DNA from: Globisporangium splendens
Taxonomy: Eukaryota > Oomycota > Peronosporomycetes > Pythiales > Pythiaceae
Reading direction: 5' to 3'
Assembly: GCA_006386115.1 (NCBI GenBank)
Contig: VFIW01000051.1
Span: 248,001-312,000, forward strand
DNA length: 64,000 bases
A program made the translations under genes and the position numbers. The notes below the pieces were generated by a model. That model saw nothing but the letters and a program-made list of their open reading frames with translations, was not told the origin of the DNA and searched no databases. This document shows, in pieces, positions 32,526-43,590 of the stretch. How positions within the stretch are numbered: position 1 is the first letter of the stretch; the number at the start of each line of letters is the position of its first letter.

Positions 32526-33044
32526 TTAATGGCTCAGGTCGCTCAGACTCGGGTGGTCATCTGGGCGACGGCCCTGCGGCCAGTGGTACTTGCGCTCCTG
32601 CTCCTCGATCGCGACGTCGTTGATCGACGCGAAGCGCTTCGCCATGTAGCCCTTGTCGTCGAACTCCCAGTTCTCGTTGCCGTACGCGCGGTACCACTGC
32701 TTCTCGCTCACACTGAACCACTCGTACGCGAAGCGTACAGCGATGCGGTTGCCGTCGAACGCGAAGAGCTCCTTGATGAGTCGATACTCGCTCTCGCCGC
32801 TCCACTTGTGCGTGAGGAACGCCTCAATCTCTTGGCGGCCGCGGATGAACTCGGAGCGGTTGCGCCACTGGCTGTCGACGGTGTACGCCTGAGCGACTTT
32901 GTGTGGGTCGCGCGAGTTCCATGCGTCTTCGGCTGCGCGCACTTTGAGCGCTGCGGATTCGCGCGTGAACGGCGGGAGCGGTCCACGCGGAGGCTCGTCG
33001 GTGGTGTTCTTGGGGATCTGAGCCATTTCGAATGGTGTTGCCAT
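32526..33044 (-). CDS. DUF1348 / NTF2-like (SnoaL-fold) protein, copy A
   Basis: 172 aa from ATG 33044. The pattern [79 protein letters not shown] and [12 protein letters not shown] is the DUF1348 signature seen in bacteria and eukaryotes; the fold is NTF2-like, function unknown. An upstream ATG at 33344 is also in frame, but the added residues have no counterpart in copy B. Copy B lies head to head 0.8 kb away and differs by only a handful of residues. Confidence 0.88.
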   Translation of the reverse strand: MATPFEMAQIPKNTTDEPPRGPLPPFTRESAALKVRAAEDAWNSRDPHKVAQAYTVDSQWRNRSEFIRGRQEIEAFLTHKWSGESEYRLIKELFAFDGNRIAVRFAYEWFSVSEKQWYRAYGNENWEFDDKGYMAKRFASINDVAIEEQERKYHWPQGRRPDDHPSLSDLSH

Positions 33045-33876
33045 TGAGACTTGAGGTGCTGTGGCTGTTTGATGGAAGATTGGCAAGTGAGCTGGAAGAG
33101 ATCGTACTTGCTGTTTGAATTCCGCCACCTTGACCGGCTGATGATTACTGCGCTTGCATGATTGGAGTCCCGAATCATGCCTCGGAACCAACGCACTTTG
33201 AGGCAGGTGGGTACATGAATCCTTCCTTCTGCATGCATCTGCCAGTGACACCAAGCAGTTGTCTGTGCTGATTGGCATAAGCGTTCGGGAATGAAACAAA
33301 GCGCAACTCACTACTCTGATGAGTGTGTGCCTCTTTCTCTTCATGGCACATAGATGAGTGAGAATTGAGGCACATGATCTTCACTCTTTGCCACCAGTTG
33401 ATGGATAACAACCATTCGCTGTCGTATCCATCAACTTGGTGGCAAAGAGTGAAGGTCGTGCTGCTCTCAGCTGACGTCCAAGCCAATCAAATGCAGCATC
33501 TTGGCGCTTTGTTCGCGCAGCAATCCGCAACCTGAGGCAAATGCAAAGTAAGGATCCAGGCGCACCAGCCATCTGACTGCACAGCGCTTATATCCACAAC
33601 AGCAACTCATTGAGCTGCTGGCGTGGTGTACACCACGTGATACAAGATGATTGGTCTGTCAATGCTGCACCATGGCATCAACGATGGGTGCATCAAATTG
33701 AAGTTTGCGCTGCAACTGTCACGTCCTGCATTGCAGAGATCTTGGTCGATCAAGAGCCGCGAAAGTCCCAATCGCACATACTACGGTTGGTGATTGGTTA
33801 AAAATCATGTGAAGTCCCCAACCCAGCTCACTCGTCAATCGTCAGCCACAACAACAAAGCCACCAAACGCTCCAAC
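33045..33876. other. Shared divergent promoter region between the DUF1348 genes
   Basis: About 830 bp containing the hairpin at 33379-33454 and, near copy B, ATTGGT/TGATTGG CCAAT-box-like sites (33786-33799). No coding sequence supported. Confidence 0.5.
33379..33454. repeat. Near-perfect 29/30-nt inverted repeat (hairpin)
   Basis: The left arm, 33379-33407, contains TCACTCTTTGCCACCA and ends in TTGATGGATA. The right arm, 33425-33454, starts TATCCATCAA and contains TGGTGGCAAAGAGTGA. They pair throughout except for one extra T in the right arm. The loop is 17 nt. Each arm presents AAAGAGTGAAG in sense orientation to one of the two flanking divergent DUF1348 genes. Confidence 0.85.
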
Positions 33877-34464
33877 ATGCTTCTGCGCAACACGACTCAA
33901 GCGTGTCAATTAGCCACTCGTCCGGTGACGGTGCTGTCTGCCGCTCGATCCGCAATGGCGTTCTCCACGCAGATCCCCAAGAACACCACCGACGAGCCTC
34001 CGCGTGGACCGCTCCCGCCGTTCACGCGCGAATCCGCAGCGCTCAAAGTGCGCGCAGCCGAAGACGCATGGAACTCGCGCGACCCACACAAAGTCGCTCA
34101 GGCGTACACCGTCGACAGCCAGTGGCGCAACCGCTCCGAGTTCATCCGCGGCCGCCAAGAGATCGAGGCGTTCCTCACGCGCAAGTGGAGCGGCGAGGGT
34201 GAGTATCGACTCATCAAGGAGCTCTTCGCGTTCGACGGCAACCGCATCGCTGTACGCTTCGCGTACGAGTGGTTCAGTGTGAGCGAGAAGCAGTGGTACC
34301 GTGCGTACGGCAACGAGAACTGGGAGTTCGACGACAAGGGCTACATGGCGAAGCGCTTCGCGTCGATCAACGACGTCGCGATCGGGGAGCACGAGCGCAA
34401 GTACCACTGGCCGCAGGGCCGTCGCCCAGATGACCACCCGAGTCTGAGCGACCTGGGTCATTAA
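33877..34464 (+). CDS. DUF1348 / NTF2-like protein, copy B with mitochondrial-type leader
   Basis: 195 aa, ATG 33877. The body from [14 protein letters not shown] onward is almost identical to copy A (differences such as THKW/TRKW, GESE/GEGE, EEQE/GEHE). The N-terminus [20 protein letters not shown] followed by [10 protein letters not shown] is basic, hydroxylated and free of acidic residues, suggesting mitochondrial import; copy A (MATPFEMAQ) lacks it. The pair may therefore serve two compartments. Confidence 0.9.
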   Translation: MLLRNTTQACQLATRPVTVLSAARSAMAFSTQIPKNTTDEPPRGPLPPFTRESAALKVRAAEDAWNSRDPHKVAQAYTVDSQWRNRSEFIRGRQEIEAFLTRKWSGEGEYRLIKELFAFDGNRIAVRFAYEWFSVSEKQWYRAYGNENWEFDDKGYMAKRFASINDVAIGEHERKYHWPQGRRPDDHPSLSDLGH

Positions 34465-34782
34465 ATGGATAGTGCATACGAACGCGCTCCATAATGGAGA
34501 ACATGCGAGCACAGGTTGCTCTTTTTCATGCCCATGTTGAAGGTAAAGATCTGTGCAAAGCCGTTTCGTCCATATGATTGGCAGTAAAGCAAATGCATTC
34601 TGTCTTGAACTAGATATTGATTGGTAGTAAAAGCTGACATGAGATCATCCCTTCAAGAATATAACCAATGAATGCTCGGTTCAAAGTACATAGATACAAA
34701 CTATTGGCCAAAAAGGATGCATGTGAGTGAATAAAAACAGACAACGACATTTGGAAAGGGAACAAACGAACAAGAAGCCAAA

Positions 34783-37700
34783 ATGTTCCTCCGCGACAAG
34801 GACCTCCGGCGCGCGGGCGGCGCGAACGACCAGCGCGCGCGCGTGCTGCAGCGGGCGAAGGAAGAGCGCGAGGTGCGCTCGCAGCTCAAGGAGAAAGACG
34901 GCGTCGCGCGCAGACTGCAGGCGTTCTTGCGCGGCCGCATGGCGGCGATCCGAGCGCGCGCGGGGATACGGAACGACCTGGACCAGAAGCTCGGCGACAT
35001 CGCCAAGCTCAAGCAGATCCTGCAGAATCCGAGCATGGCGCTACCGCCTGACGTGCTCTTCGACGTGCGTAGACCCGCTAGCCTCTATTGTGTGTCTGTG
35101 TGGATATGTTAGGTTGTGTGCTTTATCGTATGATGCTGCTTTGTGTGTGTAGTTGCTGCGGAAGCTGTTGTTCTCGTACCGAGGTAGTGACCAAGATCGC
35201 GAGCGTTTAGTACAGCTGGCGTCATGTTTCGCGGATGCGCTACGTGGAGATAATGGCACAGGCTTGGCGAGCGCAGTCTCAGATCCGCAGCGGCGGTGGA
35301 TGCTGCAGCGGTTGCTTGATCTTTGTATCCAATCTTCGTCTTCGCCACTGTTTAAAGTGGTGACTGCATTCGTCGAAGCGTCTTTTGAATTGCGACAGTA
35401 TGTCGTGTCTGGTCAGTTGGCTATAATGGAGCCTTTGTATGAGAAGACGATGCTGTTCAGTAGCATGGAGACATCCACGTTGGCGCAATTCGTGCGACGA
35501 GTGCTTGTGCACATGCAGAGCCACCCACGAGCGACATCCTCAATGGCTGCAGCGAGAAAAGCTTGCTGCAGCGAGCTCATGGATTTAGTTATGCAAATAA
35601 TGAGCAAGTTTCCATCAAATGAGCTCATTAAAGCGTTCATCGAGGAGGTACGCAAGCAGCCATGATGATGTGCGCGATAATTTTGTCGTTACCTTATTCA
35701 TTGTATGTGAACGATATGATATTACGGAGTAGGTGATCTCGGTGCCATTGCTGCACGAAGTTGTGGCGATCGACCAGTTGCTTCACCGTGCAGAGCCTCG
35801 CATGTGGGAACGACTCGTTGCGATTGCTGCGTCGTTATCGTTTGTGGATCTTCCAGATTCCCCCATCGTGGGGATCCCGTCGTCGACTTGGCTACTTGGA
35901 AATCTCCTGTGGATTTCGGAAAGGTAACTCGTGTTGTTAGTTTGTATCTGTATCTGTAACTCGCTGGTTTGCCTATTAATGCTCGTTTCTTTTGCAATTA
36001 CATGTAGAGTTGAGGGCAAGACGCCTCAACTCGTCCGAAATGAAACACAATTGCTGACAAAGTTGCTTCAGACAGTGCCACCGGAGACATATGCTGCCAA
36101 TGGTGTCGCTGTATCGTGGACAAAGGTATCCGATTCCCACTCGGTGCCCGTCGTGTACCCCGAGGCGTTGAATGATCAGCTCCAGATTCTGTTGCGAGAT
36201 CGGTACGTGCGAAGCATGTGCAACAGCGTCTTGTGGTTTAACTCGGAGTGCCTTCGTCACCCGCTATCGTCGGTTCGCCCCACTCCAATGTACCCGACTG
36301 CACCAACACTTGCGGTATGTTTTTACAAGAATGTGTCATGTTGAAATCGGTTCCCCAAACGACTGAGTCACTGTGTTCTTGTTGTTTTCTCTACACTAAT
36401 AGGAGCAATACGGATTTGGCGACATTGCATCGGAATCATCGTTCACAGGCTCATTCTCAGCGACGTGGAAAAAGATGAAGTCGATCGGAAAAACAAGCTG
36501 GGCTCGCAATCTGCTCGAGAAAGCCGGGCTTCGACGCAAGCATCGCAACGAATATGGCGATTCCAGCAACGCCGAACGTTTGAGCCTATCAAACACTTCA
36601 GCATCGGCGCGCAAACTCGCAGCTTCTGGTGCCACGTCTGACTCGAAACCATCCACTACGTTAATTTCGAATTCGCTGGAGAAGGTGGCGCTCGGTCGTA
36701 AACCGTTTGCGCTGGAGAATGTGAAGGCGTTTTCGCTACTCTGGGCAACGTTCCTCTTCCGCTGGGGACGCCAGCACAATAAGATCCAGCCTCACGGCAT
36801 GAAAGTACTGAACACACTTGCGTTTTATCAGTGCGCGACAAGCAATGGTAACGGTGAACAAGGAAAACCAACGTCGTCACTGGTCCATTTCCTGTGGTGC
36901 GTGCTCCAAGAGACTCGAAACTTTGAGGAATTTGCAAAGGTACCAAAGTTGCTATCGTCCACCATTCCGAAACAGCGAGTGCCTAACCCTGAATGCTGCA
37001 TATGTACAGGATGTTGACTTGGTGCGCGCCAAATGCTCCGACGCCTATGTGTGCACGCTCGCGCTCTTCTGTATGACGTACAATCATCTGCTTGCCGTGG
37101 TGGATGACGAAGAGGTTGGTTGCAGTCTCACGAACGAGTCATTCGCATTATGACTGATGTCATCTTCTTTCCGCGTATTTCGCTTGCAGATGTATGAGGA
37201 AGAGTACCCACTGCCTTTGTTCCAAGTCGAGCGACTCGTGCTTTCGTTAAAGCGCGCTCTGCATGCAGCATATTGGGTGCATGGTAACGTGTCGGATGCT
37301 CCGACAAAATCGGATCCATGGGGCTTTGACTTTGGGATGTTTGTCATCGATGGCGCGACGGCGTTGATGCGCGATCTGTACAACCGCTGCTCTCGACGAC
37401 CATTCTGCAATGTTACGAGCTGGTACGCTATTCACTGGTCTTGAATCGTAGTAGGTCTGTTCTCTTACGCTTCTTTGTTGCTTTCTGCCTGCTTGCCCCG
37501 ATGTCATGCCTTTAGGAGTATGCAAGAGCTGGACAGCAATCAACTCATTGAAGAGGTGATCCTCGGTACCCCACGTGCCAACAAGCTCATTTCCTCGATG
37601 CCGTACCTCGTGCCATTCCCTGATCGAGTCAAGCTCTTCCAGCGCATCATCAAAGTGGACAAGGAAACCCATCAAGGGGACGGCGGCTCCGTGTATCGCA

Positions 37701-38941
37701 TTCGCATCCGTCGCGGCATGATTCTCGAGGACGGACTCACGAGGCTGAACGTGATTCAGTCGAATCTGAAGAAGCGCATCAACGTCGTGTTTGTGAATGC
37801 TGCCGGACGCGAAGAAGTGGGCATCGATGCCGGTGGATTGTTTAAAGAGTTCTGGCTGGACTTGTCCAACCTCGCCTTCGACCTTCAGTACGGTCTCTTC
37901 CTCACAACGAGCGACCAGTTGCTGTACCCGAATCCGTTCTCGGCGTCCAACCACTTCTCGCGCGAGAGCGACCACTTGACGCTGTTCCAGTTTGTCGGTC
38001 GGATCCTCGGGAAAGCGCTGTACGAAGGGATCGTCGTGGAGCCCAAATTTGCGCATTTCTTCCTGTCGAAGCTGCTGCACTCGTTCAACCACTTGAACGA
38101 CCTCCCGTCGCTTGATCCGGAAATCTACAAGGTAATGAGATGTGTCTTGGCTACACCATTGATCGAGGCGAAGCACTAACTGCGTGCTATTTTGACTGCA
38201 CAAAACCAACTTAGAACCTCATGTTTCTCAAGACTTATGACGGTGACGTCGAGGACCTTGGCTTGACATTTACGGTCGTTCAAGACGTGTTTGGCGATCA
38301 ACAGGAGATCGAGTTGCTTCCCGGTAAGGACCAAACACAGCATGCTGCATTTTGCACACACAGATCGCTTATCTCTTTTGGCGTTGATGACATTAGGTGG
38401 AGGCAACATTGCGGTCAGCAACCACAACAAGACGCGGTACATTCACCTGGTGGCCAATTATTACCTCAACACGCAGATTCGATCACAATGCGCAGCGTTC
38501 CGGGCGGGTCTCAACGATCTCATCGACGTCCGATGGCTCCAAATGTTCAACGAGCCGGAGCTCCAAGTGCTCATTTCGGGCAAAGACGGACACATTGATA
38601 TCGACGACTTGAAGGCGAACACAAAGTACGCCGGTGGGTACTACGCGATGGACAAGCGCGTGGCATGGTTCTGGCAGGCGCTGCACAGTTTCTCGCCGTC
38701 GGAGCAAGCCGCGTTTCTGCGATTCACGACGAGTTGCCAGCGTGCGCCGTCGCTGGGGTTCAGCAGCCTGACGCCACCGTTTTGCATCCAGAAGATCCCG
38801 ATCCACCAGGACGACGAGCTCCTGCCAAGTTCCTCGACGTGCTTCAACACGCTCAAGCTCCCGACGTACTCGTCTTACAAGGTGCTCCGCGCCAAGCTTC
38901 TGATCTCAATCTCGTCCGGCGCCGGCTTCGAAATGACGTAA
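34783..38941 (+). CDS. UBE3C: HECT E3 ubiquitin ligase, UBE3C type
   Basis: Ten exons: 34783-35064, 35153-35647, 35733-35923, 36008-36314, 36403-36939, 37010-37114, 37190-37422, 37516-38131, 38215-38323 and 38397-38941; 1139 aa, all junctions in frame. The start MFLRDKDLRRAGGAND and an IQ-like helix (ARRLQAFLRGRMAAIRARAG) match UBE3C/HUL5. The HECT domain (~770-1139) shows RIRIRRGMILEDG, GIDAGGLFKEFW, FVGRILGKALYEGI and the catalytic Cys1107 in STCFNTLKLP, 32 residues from the end as in the family. It should extend ubiquitin chains on proteasome-bound substrates. A (CA)n run begins at 38946, just after the stop. Confidence 0.93.
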
Positions 38942-38945
38942 AAGT

Positions 38946-38965
38946 CACACACACACACACACACA
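38946..38965. repeat. (CA)n microsatellite
   Basis: About ten CA dinucleotides in the 3' flank of the UBE3C-type gene. Confidence 0.9.
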
Positions 38966-39072
38966 AGACACTCCCCATGCGCGTATGAACCAAACATTAC
39001 GCATTCAACGTTTATATAAAACAAACAACAGGCAGGACTTGAGATCTGTTTCTCTTCAGGTTTATGCAGTTC

Positions 39073-40449
39073 CTAGAAGCCCAGCGTTTGCTGATACATC
39101 TGCAGGAGCTCGAGCTCTGGCGTGAGCTCCTTGTACTCCTCCACGGCTTTGACGTTGCCCATGATGTACGCGACGATCTCGTCGTGACCGCGGCTCTCTG
39201 CGTGCTGCACGGCCTCGTAGCTGCATCCTGGAGATCGGTCGGGAAAGAGGTACTTGACGACCTCCAAATGGCCATTCATCGCCGCACTGTCGACCGCATC
39301 AGTGGTGCACCCTTCGCTGCGGTTTTCGCAGAGAAACCGGACAATCTCAAAGTGGCCATGACCCGCAGCAGCATCCATCGCGCTCGTCGTACAGCCTTCA
39401 TTGCGGTTCTCGTGGAGGAATCGCACGATGTCGAGGTGGCCGTTAGCCGCGGCTTCGTCCATCGCATACGTCGTACAGCCTTCCGTGCGGTGCTCGTGGA
39501 GGGACCGCACGACGTCCAAGTACCCATTTGCAGCGGCATTCGACATGGCGTTTACGGTGCAACCTTCCGATCGATGCTCATGCAGGAACTTGACGATATC
39601 CAGATGACCATGTTCCGCCGCAGCGTTCATGGCGTACGTTGCGAACGCGTACCCGTGCTCATGGAACCAGCGCACGAGATCGAGGTCGCCGTGGCTCGCG
39701 ATCATGTCCGGCTCGGGGTAATACAACTTGAGAGCAGACGCCGAAGGACAATGGTGGTGCAGCCAGTCGATGATCTCGAGATTCCGCCCTTTGTGCACCG
39801 CAACCTGCATGAGCGACGGCTGCCACGGCCACGTGGAGTACTCGAGAGTGAGCTGGCAGAGGTAGATCAGTAGCTCCAAGCGTCCGAACACCACGGCGCA
39901 TCGAAACAGGTCTTCATCGAACGCTATCATGCCGCTTAATGCGTAGTATGGGTCCTCCTGCAGGTGATACAGGAATGCGAGCATGTCCAAGTCGTTCTCC
40001 GCGACCGCGAGCTGTGAGAACGAGGGAAAGCCGTCGATGAGCTTCGGGTACATGTGCGGGTCGTACTTGTGGTCCGCTCGAGCGTCCGTATCCTCGTACT
40101 TTGGGTACGTGGCGGTGATGAAGTCCCCGACCACGGAGGGCCAACCAGGCAGCCAGGTACAGACTTGATGCAGCAGCGTGCGGTCCGTGAGCACGATCCT
40201 CATGGGCGAGGAGCTCTTGAAGCAGAGCATGGGCTCAGAGGCTACTGGCGGCTTTGGCTCAGCGCCGACAGGCGGCATGCTGGTGCTCATGCTGGTGCGA
40301 TGTGGCGGGTCTTCCTTGCTGGCTTGTGTTTGTCCACCGGAGAACGTCGAAATGAAAAAAGGAGACGATGATTCGTTCTTCATGGTGATGGGGATGGACG
40401 GAGGACGAGGAGCTACTGTTGGGTTCATTGAGTGCGGATGAGCGGCCAT
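39073..40449 (-). CDS. Ankyrin-repeat protein, oomycete type
   Basis: Single exon, 458 aa from ATG 40449 (MAAHPHSMNPTVAP); further upstream the frame has Met codons but its first start is a TTG. After a Ser/Pro-rich leader, a helical region (TDRTLLHQVCTWLPGW) looks F-box-like but is not certain. At least seven degenerate ankyrin repeats follow, e.g. NGHLDIVRFLHENRNEGCTT and GHGHFEIVRFLCENRSEGCT. The 'NxxxGCTxxAMxxAAxxGHLDIV' phrasing is the very numerous oomycete form. Presumably a scaffold; the partner is unknown. Confidence 0.85.
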   Translation of the reverse strand: MAAHPHSMNPTVAPRPPSIPITMKNESSSPFFISTFSGGQTQASKEDPPHRTSMSTSMPPVGAEPKPPVASEPMLCFKSSSPMRIVLTDRTLLHQVCTWLPGWPSVVGDFITATYPKYEDTDARADHKYDPHMYPKLIDGFPSFSQLAVAENDLDMLAFLYHLQEDPYYALSGMIAFDEDLFRCAVVFGRLELLIYLCQLTLEYSTWPWQPSLMQVAVHKGRNLEIIDWLHHHCPSASALKLYYPEPDMIASHGDLDLVRWFHEHGYAFATYAMNAAAEHGHLDIVKFLHEHRSEGCTVNAMSNAAANGYLDVVRSLHEHRTEGCTTYAMDEAAANGHLDIVRFLHENRNEGCTTSAMDAAAGHGHFEIVRFLCENRSEGCTTDAVDSAAMNGHLEVVKYLFPDRSPGCSYEAVQHAESRGHDEIVAYIMGNVKAVEEYKELTPELELLQMYQQTLGF

Positions 40450-41005
40450 CGTTAGATTCTCGTTGCCTTCCCTTCCTGCATGCCACCACCATGGCCACAT
40501 GCAACAAGACCGAGTGCGGACAACAACTAACAAGCAGGGAGTGACAAGGATTCAAAGGCAGTCTTCCACCTGGTGCCAAACTGAGAACGCCTCGCGTGAA
40601 GAGAGAGAAGGTGGGTGATGATTTTAATCACTTTAGTGTGCATTCTTGAAGGCATGTGGATGAGCAGAGAGAGTGCCCTCACGTGCCAGCGTTGGGTTCA
40701 TGCTCGCCGTCCACGGCCAATGAACATCAACGACAACCACTTAGCAGATCTATCCTGAAAGCAATGACGTCCATGCACTGCTGCCCACTCGAGAGATCGA
40801 ATCTAAGCCACGACACACTCAAGACCAATCAAATAACGGAGACCGTCATGGATTAATATTCGGGTGTATAGATGCATCTGTATATATTGCCCCCATCCCT
40901 CGGAGCGCGTTTTCGCATGCAAGGCAGATCCATTGCGCTTCCTTTCAAGCCCCCACGAGTTCACGCAATAGACTCGATGTCTGGGTAGGCACTTTTGCCT
41001 TTCGC
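40450..41005. other. Intergenic region
   Basis: About 560 bp, nothing recognised. Contains the ankyrin gene promoter and the 3' end of the downstream membrane protein. Confidence 0.45.
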
Positions 41006-42190
41006 TTAGGCATAATGCGTGATGAGGTAGAGGATGACGCCGCATCCGATCATGAGCACAGGCGTGTCCATCGTGTGAGGAGCAGTGGCTTCGGCGTACG
41101 CCATGGTCGGCGGCAGGATGAGCATCGCCAAGAGCACCTGGTGGAAGTTGGCAAAGTCCGCGTGCTGGAGCGCCGGGAAGATCATGCCCGAGAGGAACAC
41201 GCACGCACTGCCTTCCCAGCTGCGAGTGTACTTGTTCTTGGAGAAGCAGCTGCGCGTCTTGTACTTGTGTTTGCCCCACGCGATGCCCACAGGCTCAGCG
41301 AGCCCGTCGCCGATGCCCGTGATGAACACGATGATGAACGTCAGCGCTCCCTGGTCCGCGAAGAGCCACTTAAAGAACAGCAAAATAATCATCCCCGGCG
41401 CGATATTGCCCGCGATGATCCACGTGAGCGTGTGTGGACGGTCTTCGGGGCGGTCGAGCGAGTTGAACTGGAGCATGAAGAACTTGGAGCGCTCGCGGAT
41501 CGGCTTGATGAGCACGAGGAAGCCGAGCATGCTGAAGAAATCGCCCCACGCGAGTGACAGCGGGCCGCTCACCTCGGACTTGATCACCAGCGGCACCATG
41601 TACGCGGCAAAGTGCTGCAGCTTACGGGTGTAGTTGACCTTGAACTTGGACGACTTGTTCGTGATGATGTACCCTTTCTCATTGACATCGCAGTAATGAC
41701 GGCACACCATGCCGCCCAGGAGCGATACGAGTACCATCACGCCCAGCTTCGGCGTCTGCATGATCCAAAAGTGGCCCGACGTGAGCAATTGTGGCTCGTA
41801 GATGTACGTCAACACGATGAGCAGCGCCAAATACAGCATCATGCCGACGAAAAACACCAAGTCAAACGTGTTGAGCCAGCTCTCTTCGTAGTCGCCAGCG
41901 ACATCGCCTTCTTCAACCAGCGAGCTCTTTGGGCGATCGATCTGGTTCAGCGGCGTCGACTGGTTGGTCGTGACAGCGCCGTAGGACGGCTTGGCGCTGT
42001 ACTTTGGCAGCGTCGGCGACCCAGGCACCTTCCAGATCACGCGCAGCAAGATATAGATCAGCACGAGCGAGACGACAGGCAGCAGACCGATGATCAGGCT
42101 CTGGGTGAGCGTGATTTCATGGTCCCAGTTCTTCGGCACGGCCGCAGCGACGAGCGCTGAAGAGGGAGCAGCAGCAGCAACCGACGCCAT
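41006..42190 (-). CDS. Polyprenol (phytol/dolichol) kinase-like membrane protein, copy 2
   Basis: Single exon, 394 aa, ATG 42190 (MASVAAAAPSSALVAAAVPK). It has the same architecture and motifs as the copy at 26496-27662: NYTRKLQHFAAYMVPLVIKS, ITGIGDGLAEPVGIAWGKHK, and YTRSWEGSACVFLSG are essentially unchanged. The N-terminal tail and the loop after the first TM differ (no His run). GATCATCACTCTTTTGC lies ~590 bp upstream. The function is inferred from the kinase-like motif set only. Confidence 0.77.
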   Translation of the reverse strand: MASVAAAAPSSALVAAAVPKNWDHEITLTQSLIIGLLPVVSLVLIYILLRVIWKVPGSPTLPKYSAKPSYGAVTTNQSTPLNQIDRPKSSLVEEGDVAGDYEESWLNTFDLVFFVGMMLYLALLIVLTYIYEPQLLTSGHFWIMQTPKLGVMVLVSLLGGMVCRHYCDVNEKGYIITNKSSKFKVNYTRKLQHFAAYMVPLVIKSEVSGPLSLAWGDFFSMLGFLVLIKPIRERSKFFMLQFNSLDRPEDRPHTLTWIIAGNIAPGMIILLFFKWLFADQGALTFIIVFITGIGDGLAEPVGIAWGKHKYKTRSCFSKNKYTRSWEGSACVFLSGMIFPALQHADFANFHQVLLAMLILPPTMAYAEATAPHTMDTPVLMIGCGVILYLITHYA

Positions 42191-42857
42191 GGAAGTTCAG
42201 CTTGCAAAACGACGCGAAACGCAGAAAACCAAAGCCAGCGTGGTGAGACGAGATGGCGAATGAGTGGAGTCTGGCCTGCACGCAATGTGTGCCGGTGGCA
42301 CGAGCACTGCGCGGGTGGTTACAATAAATGTGACTCTTCAAGGTTGCAACGGCGGGACCGCGGTTCACCCACACGAGACTCAATGAGGCTGGGCAATGTG
42401 CAACTTGGGACCGGTTCAGATCCTTCGTGTCGTTCGTGGCGAAAGGACGCATGCCACGGAAGACTCGGCAAGGGATCGTGCCGCACGTGACGTGCGTGGC
42501 ACGCCAGCCGACGGAGCAAGAGGAAGCGGAGCCATTGCGCGTCGCATCTGATTGGGGTTCTTTTTTTGTTTTTCTGGGTGGTTGCCAGTCAGGCTGACAC
42601 ATGTCTTCTTGCTTTCTCTGCCTCCAGCCCTCTCTCGTGACTTTTGGATCGTGGACGCAACGAGCGGTTGACAAAAGCGCCAAGAAACACAAGTTGCGCT
42701 CTTTCCTCGCGGCTTCTTTTCGTTGGTTTTGTTTGAAGAACAACTAGAGAAAGAAAACTCGCTGCAACCTTTCGCAAAGTGATCATCACTCTTTTGCATC
42801 GATAGCTGCTCAATTAATTGAGACTGTGGTCAGCAAAGGAGCTCCGAGTTCGGCGTC
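42191..42857. other. Intergenic divergent promoter region
   Basis: About 670 bp between the divergent polyprenol-kinase-like and secreted Cys-rich genes. Contains GATCATCACTCTTTTGC at 42781; no gene seen. Confidence 0.5.
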
Positions 42858-43590
42858 ATGAGCTCGAAGGTCTGTGCGTCTCCGCTATGGACGACAATGG
42901 TGGTTGCCTCAGTGTGGATTCTCAGCGTGCAGGTACGCGTACAATCTCCAATTTTTCAGCATTGGCGAATCCCTCGTGTTGATTGGTCAGCGCTCGTTTG
43001 CACCTTCTAGGCATGCTTCGACGATATGCTGTTGTGTCCTGGTGGCGATATTCAATCTCGAGATCCGTCTCGTGGGTGCGAGTTTGGTCAACGCATTGAG
43101 ATCGACGCCCAAATGGTAAGCAACACACCTCAAATGTTGATGCGAGTACGAAGACTCACTTATCCCCGCATGCATCTAGAGCGATAGCTGCGATCCGGAC
43201 GAATTCAAATGTGACAATGGCGCAATCGTGCGACGCGATCCTGGAAATCGGTGCCAGTTCTCATCGTGTTCAAGCGCCGCCACCGATGGCGCACCTCCTT
43301 CATCACCAGATGGGAAACCACTTTCGAACGACGGCAACGGCAGTCCTTCGACGACAGGCACTCGGTCGTCTGACCAATGCACAAAGGACGCGTTCGTTTG
43401 CCCCGGTGGCTTTTTCGTGCACCGTAATGCGTCAAATGGCTGTCAATTCAACGCGTGCCCCGAACTCCAAGACGGATGTCCAACGGATCAGCGGCACTGC
43501 GGTAACAACGTCGTACTGAAAAGAAACCGCAACAACCACTGCAAGTTCGACGAATGCCCCTCATCAGCAGCCGCACAAGGAAAGCGCTGA
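42858..43590 (+). CDS. Small secreted protein with four Cys-rich repeats
   Basis: Three exons, 42858-42932, 43011-43115 and 43180-43590, 196 aa. Exon 1 encodes a signal peptide (TMVVASVWILSVQ, cleavage expected near the exon end). The mature part has four units of pattern C-x6-C, then a basic stretch, then CxF and usually x2-C: CFDDMLLCPGG...CEF, CDPDEFKCDNG...CQFSSC, CTKDAFVCPGG...CQFNAC and CPTDQRHCGNN...CKFDEC. The first unit lacks its last Cys. Introns fall before and after unit 1. A Ser/Pro/Gly linker separates units 2 and 3. It looks like an apoplastic disulphide-stabilised protein; an effector-like, cell-wall or inhibitor role is possible but not shown. Confidence 0.75.

Noticed and set aside
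33045..33344. 100-residue N-terminal extension of DUF1348 copy A
   Set aside because: In frame from ATG 33344 but unlike copy B and covering sequence that looks like promoter.
39064..39873. 269-codon plus-strand frame
   Set aside because: Mirror of the ankyrin repeats; periodic composition comes from the opposite strand.
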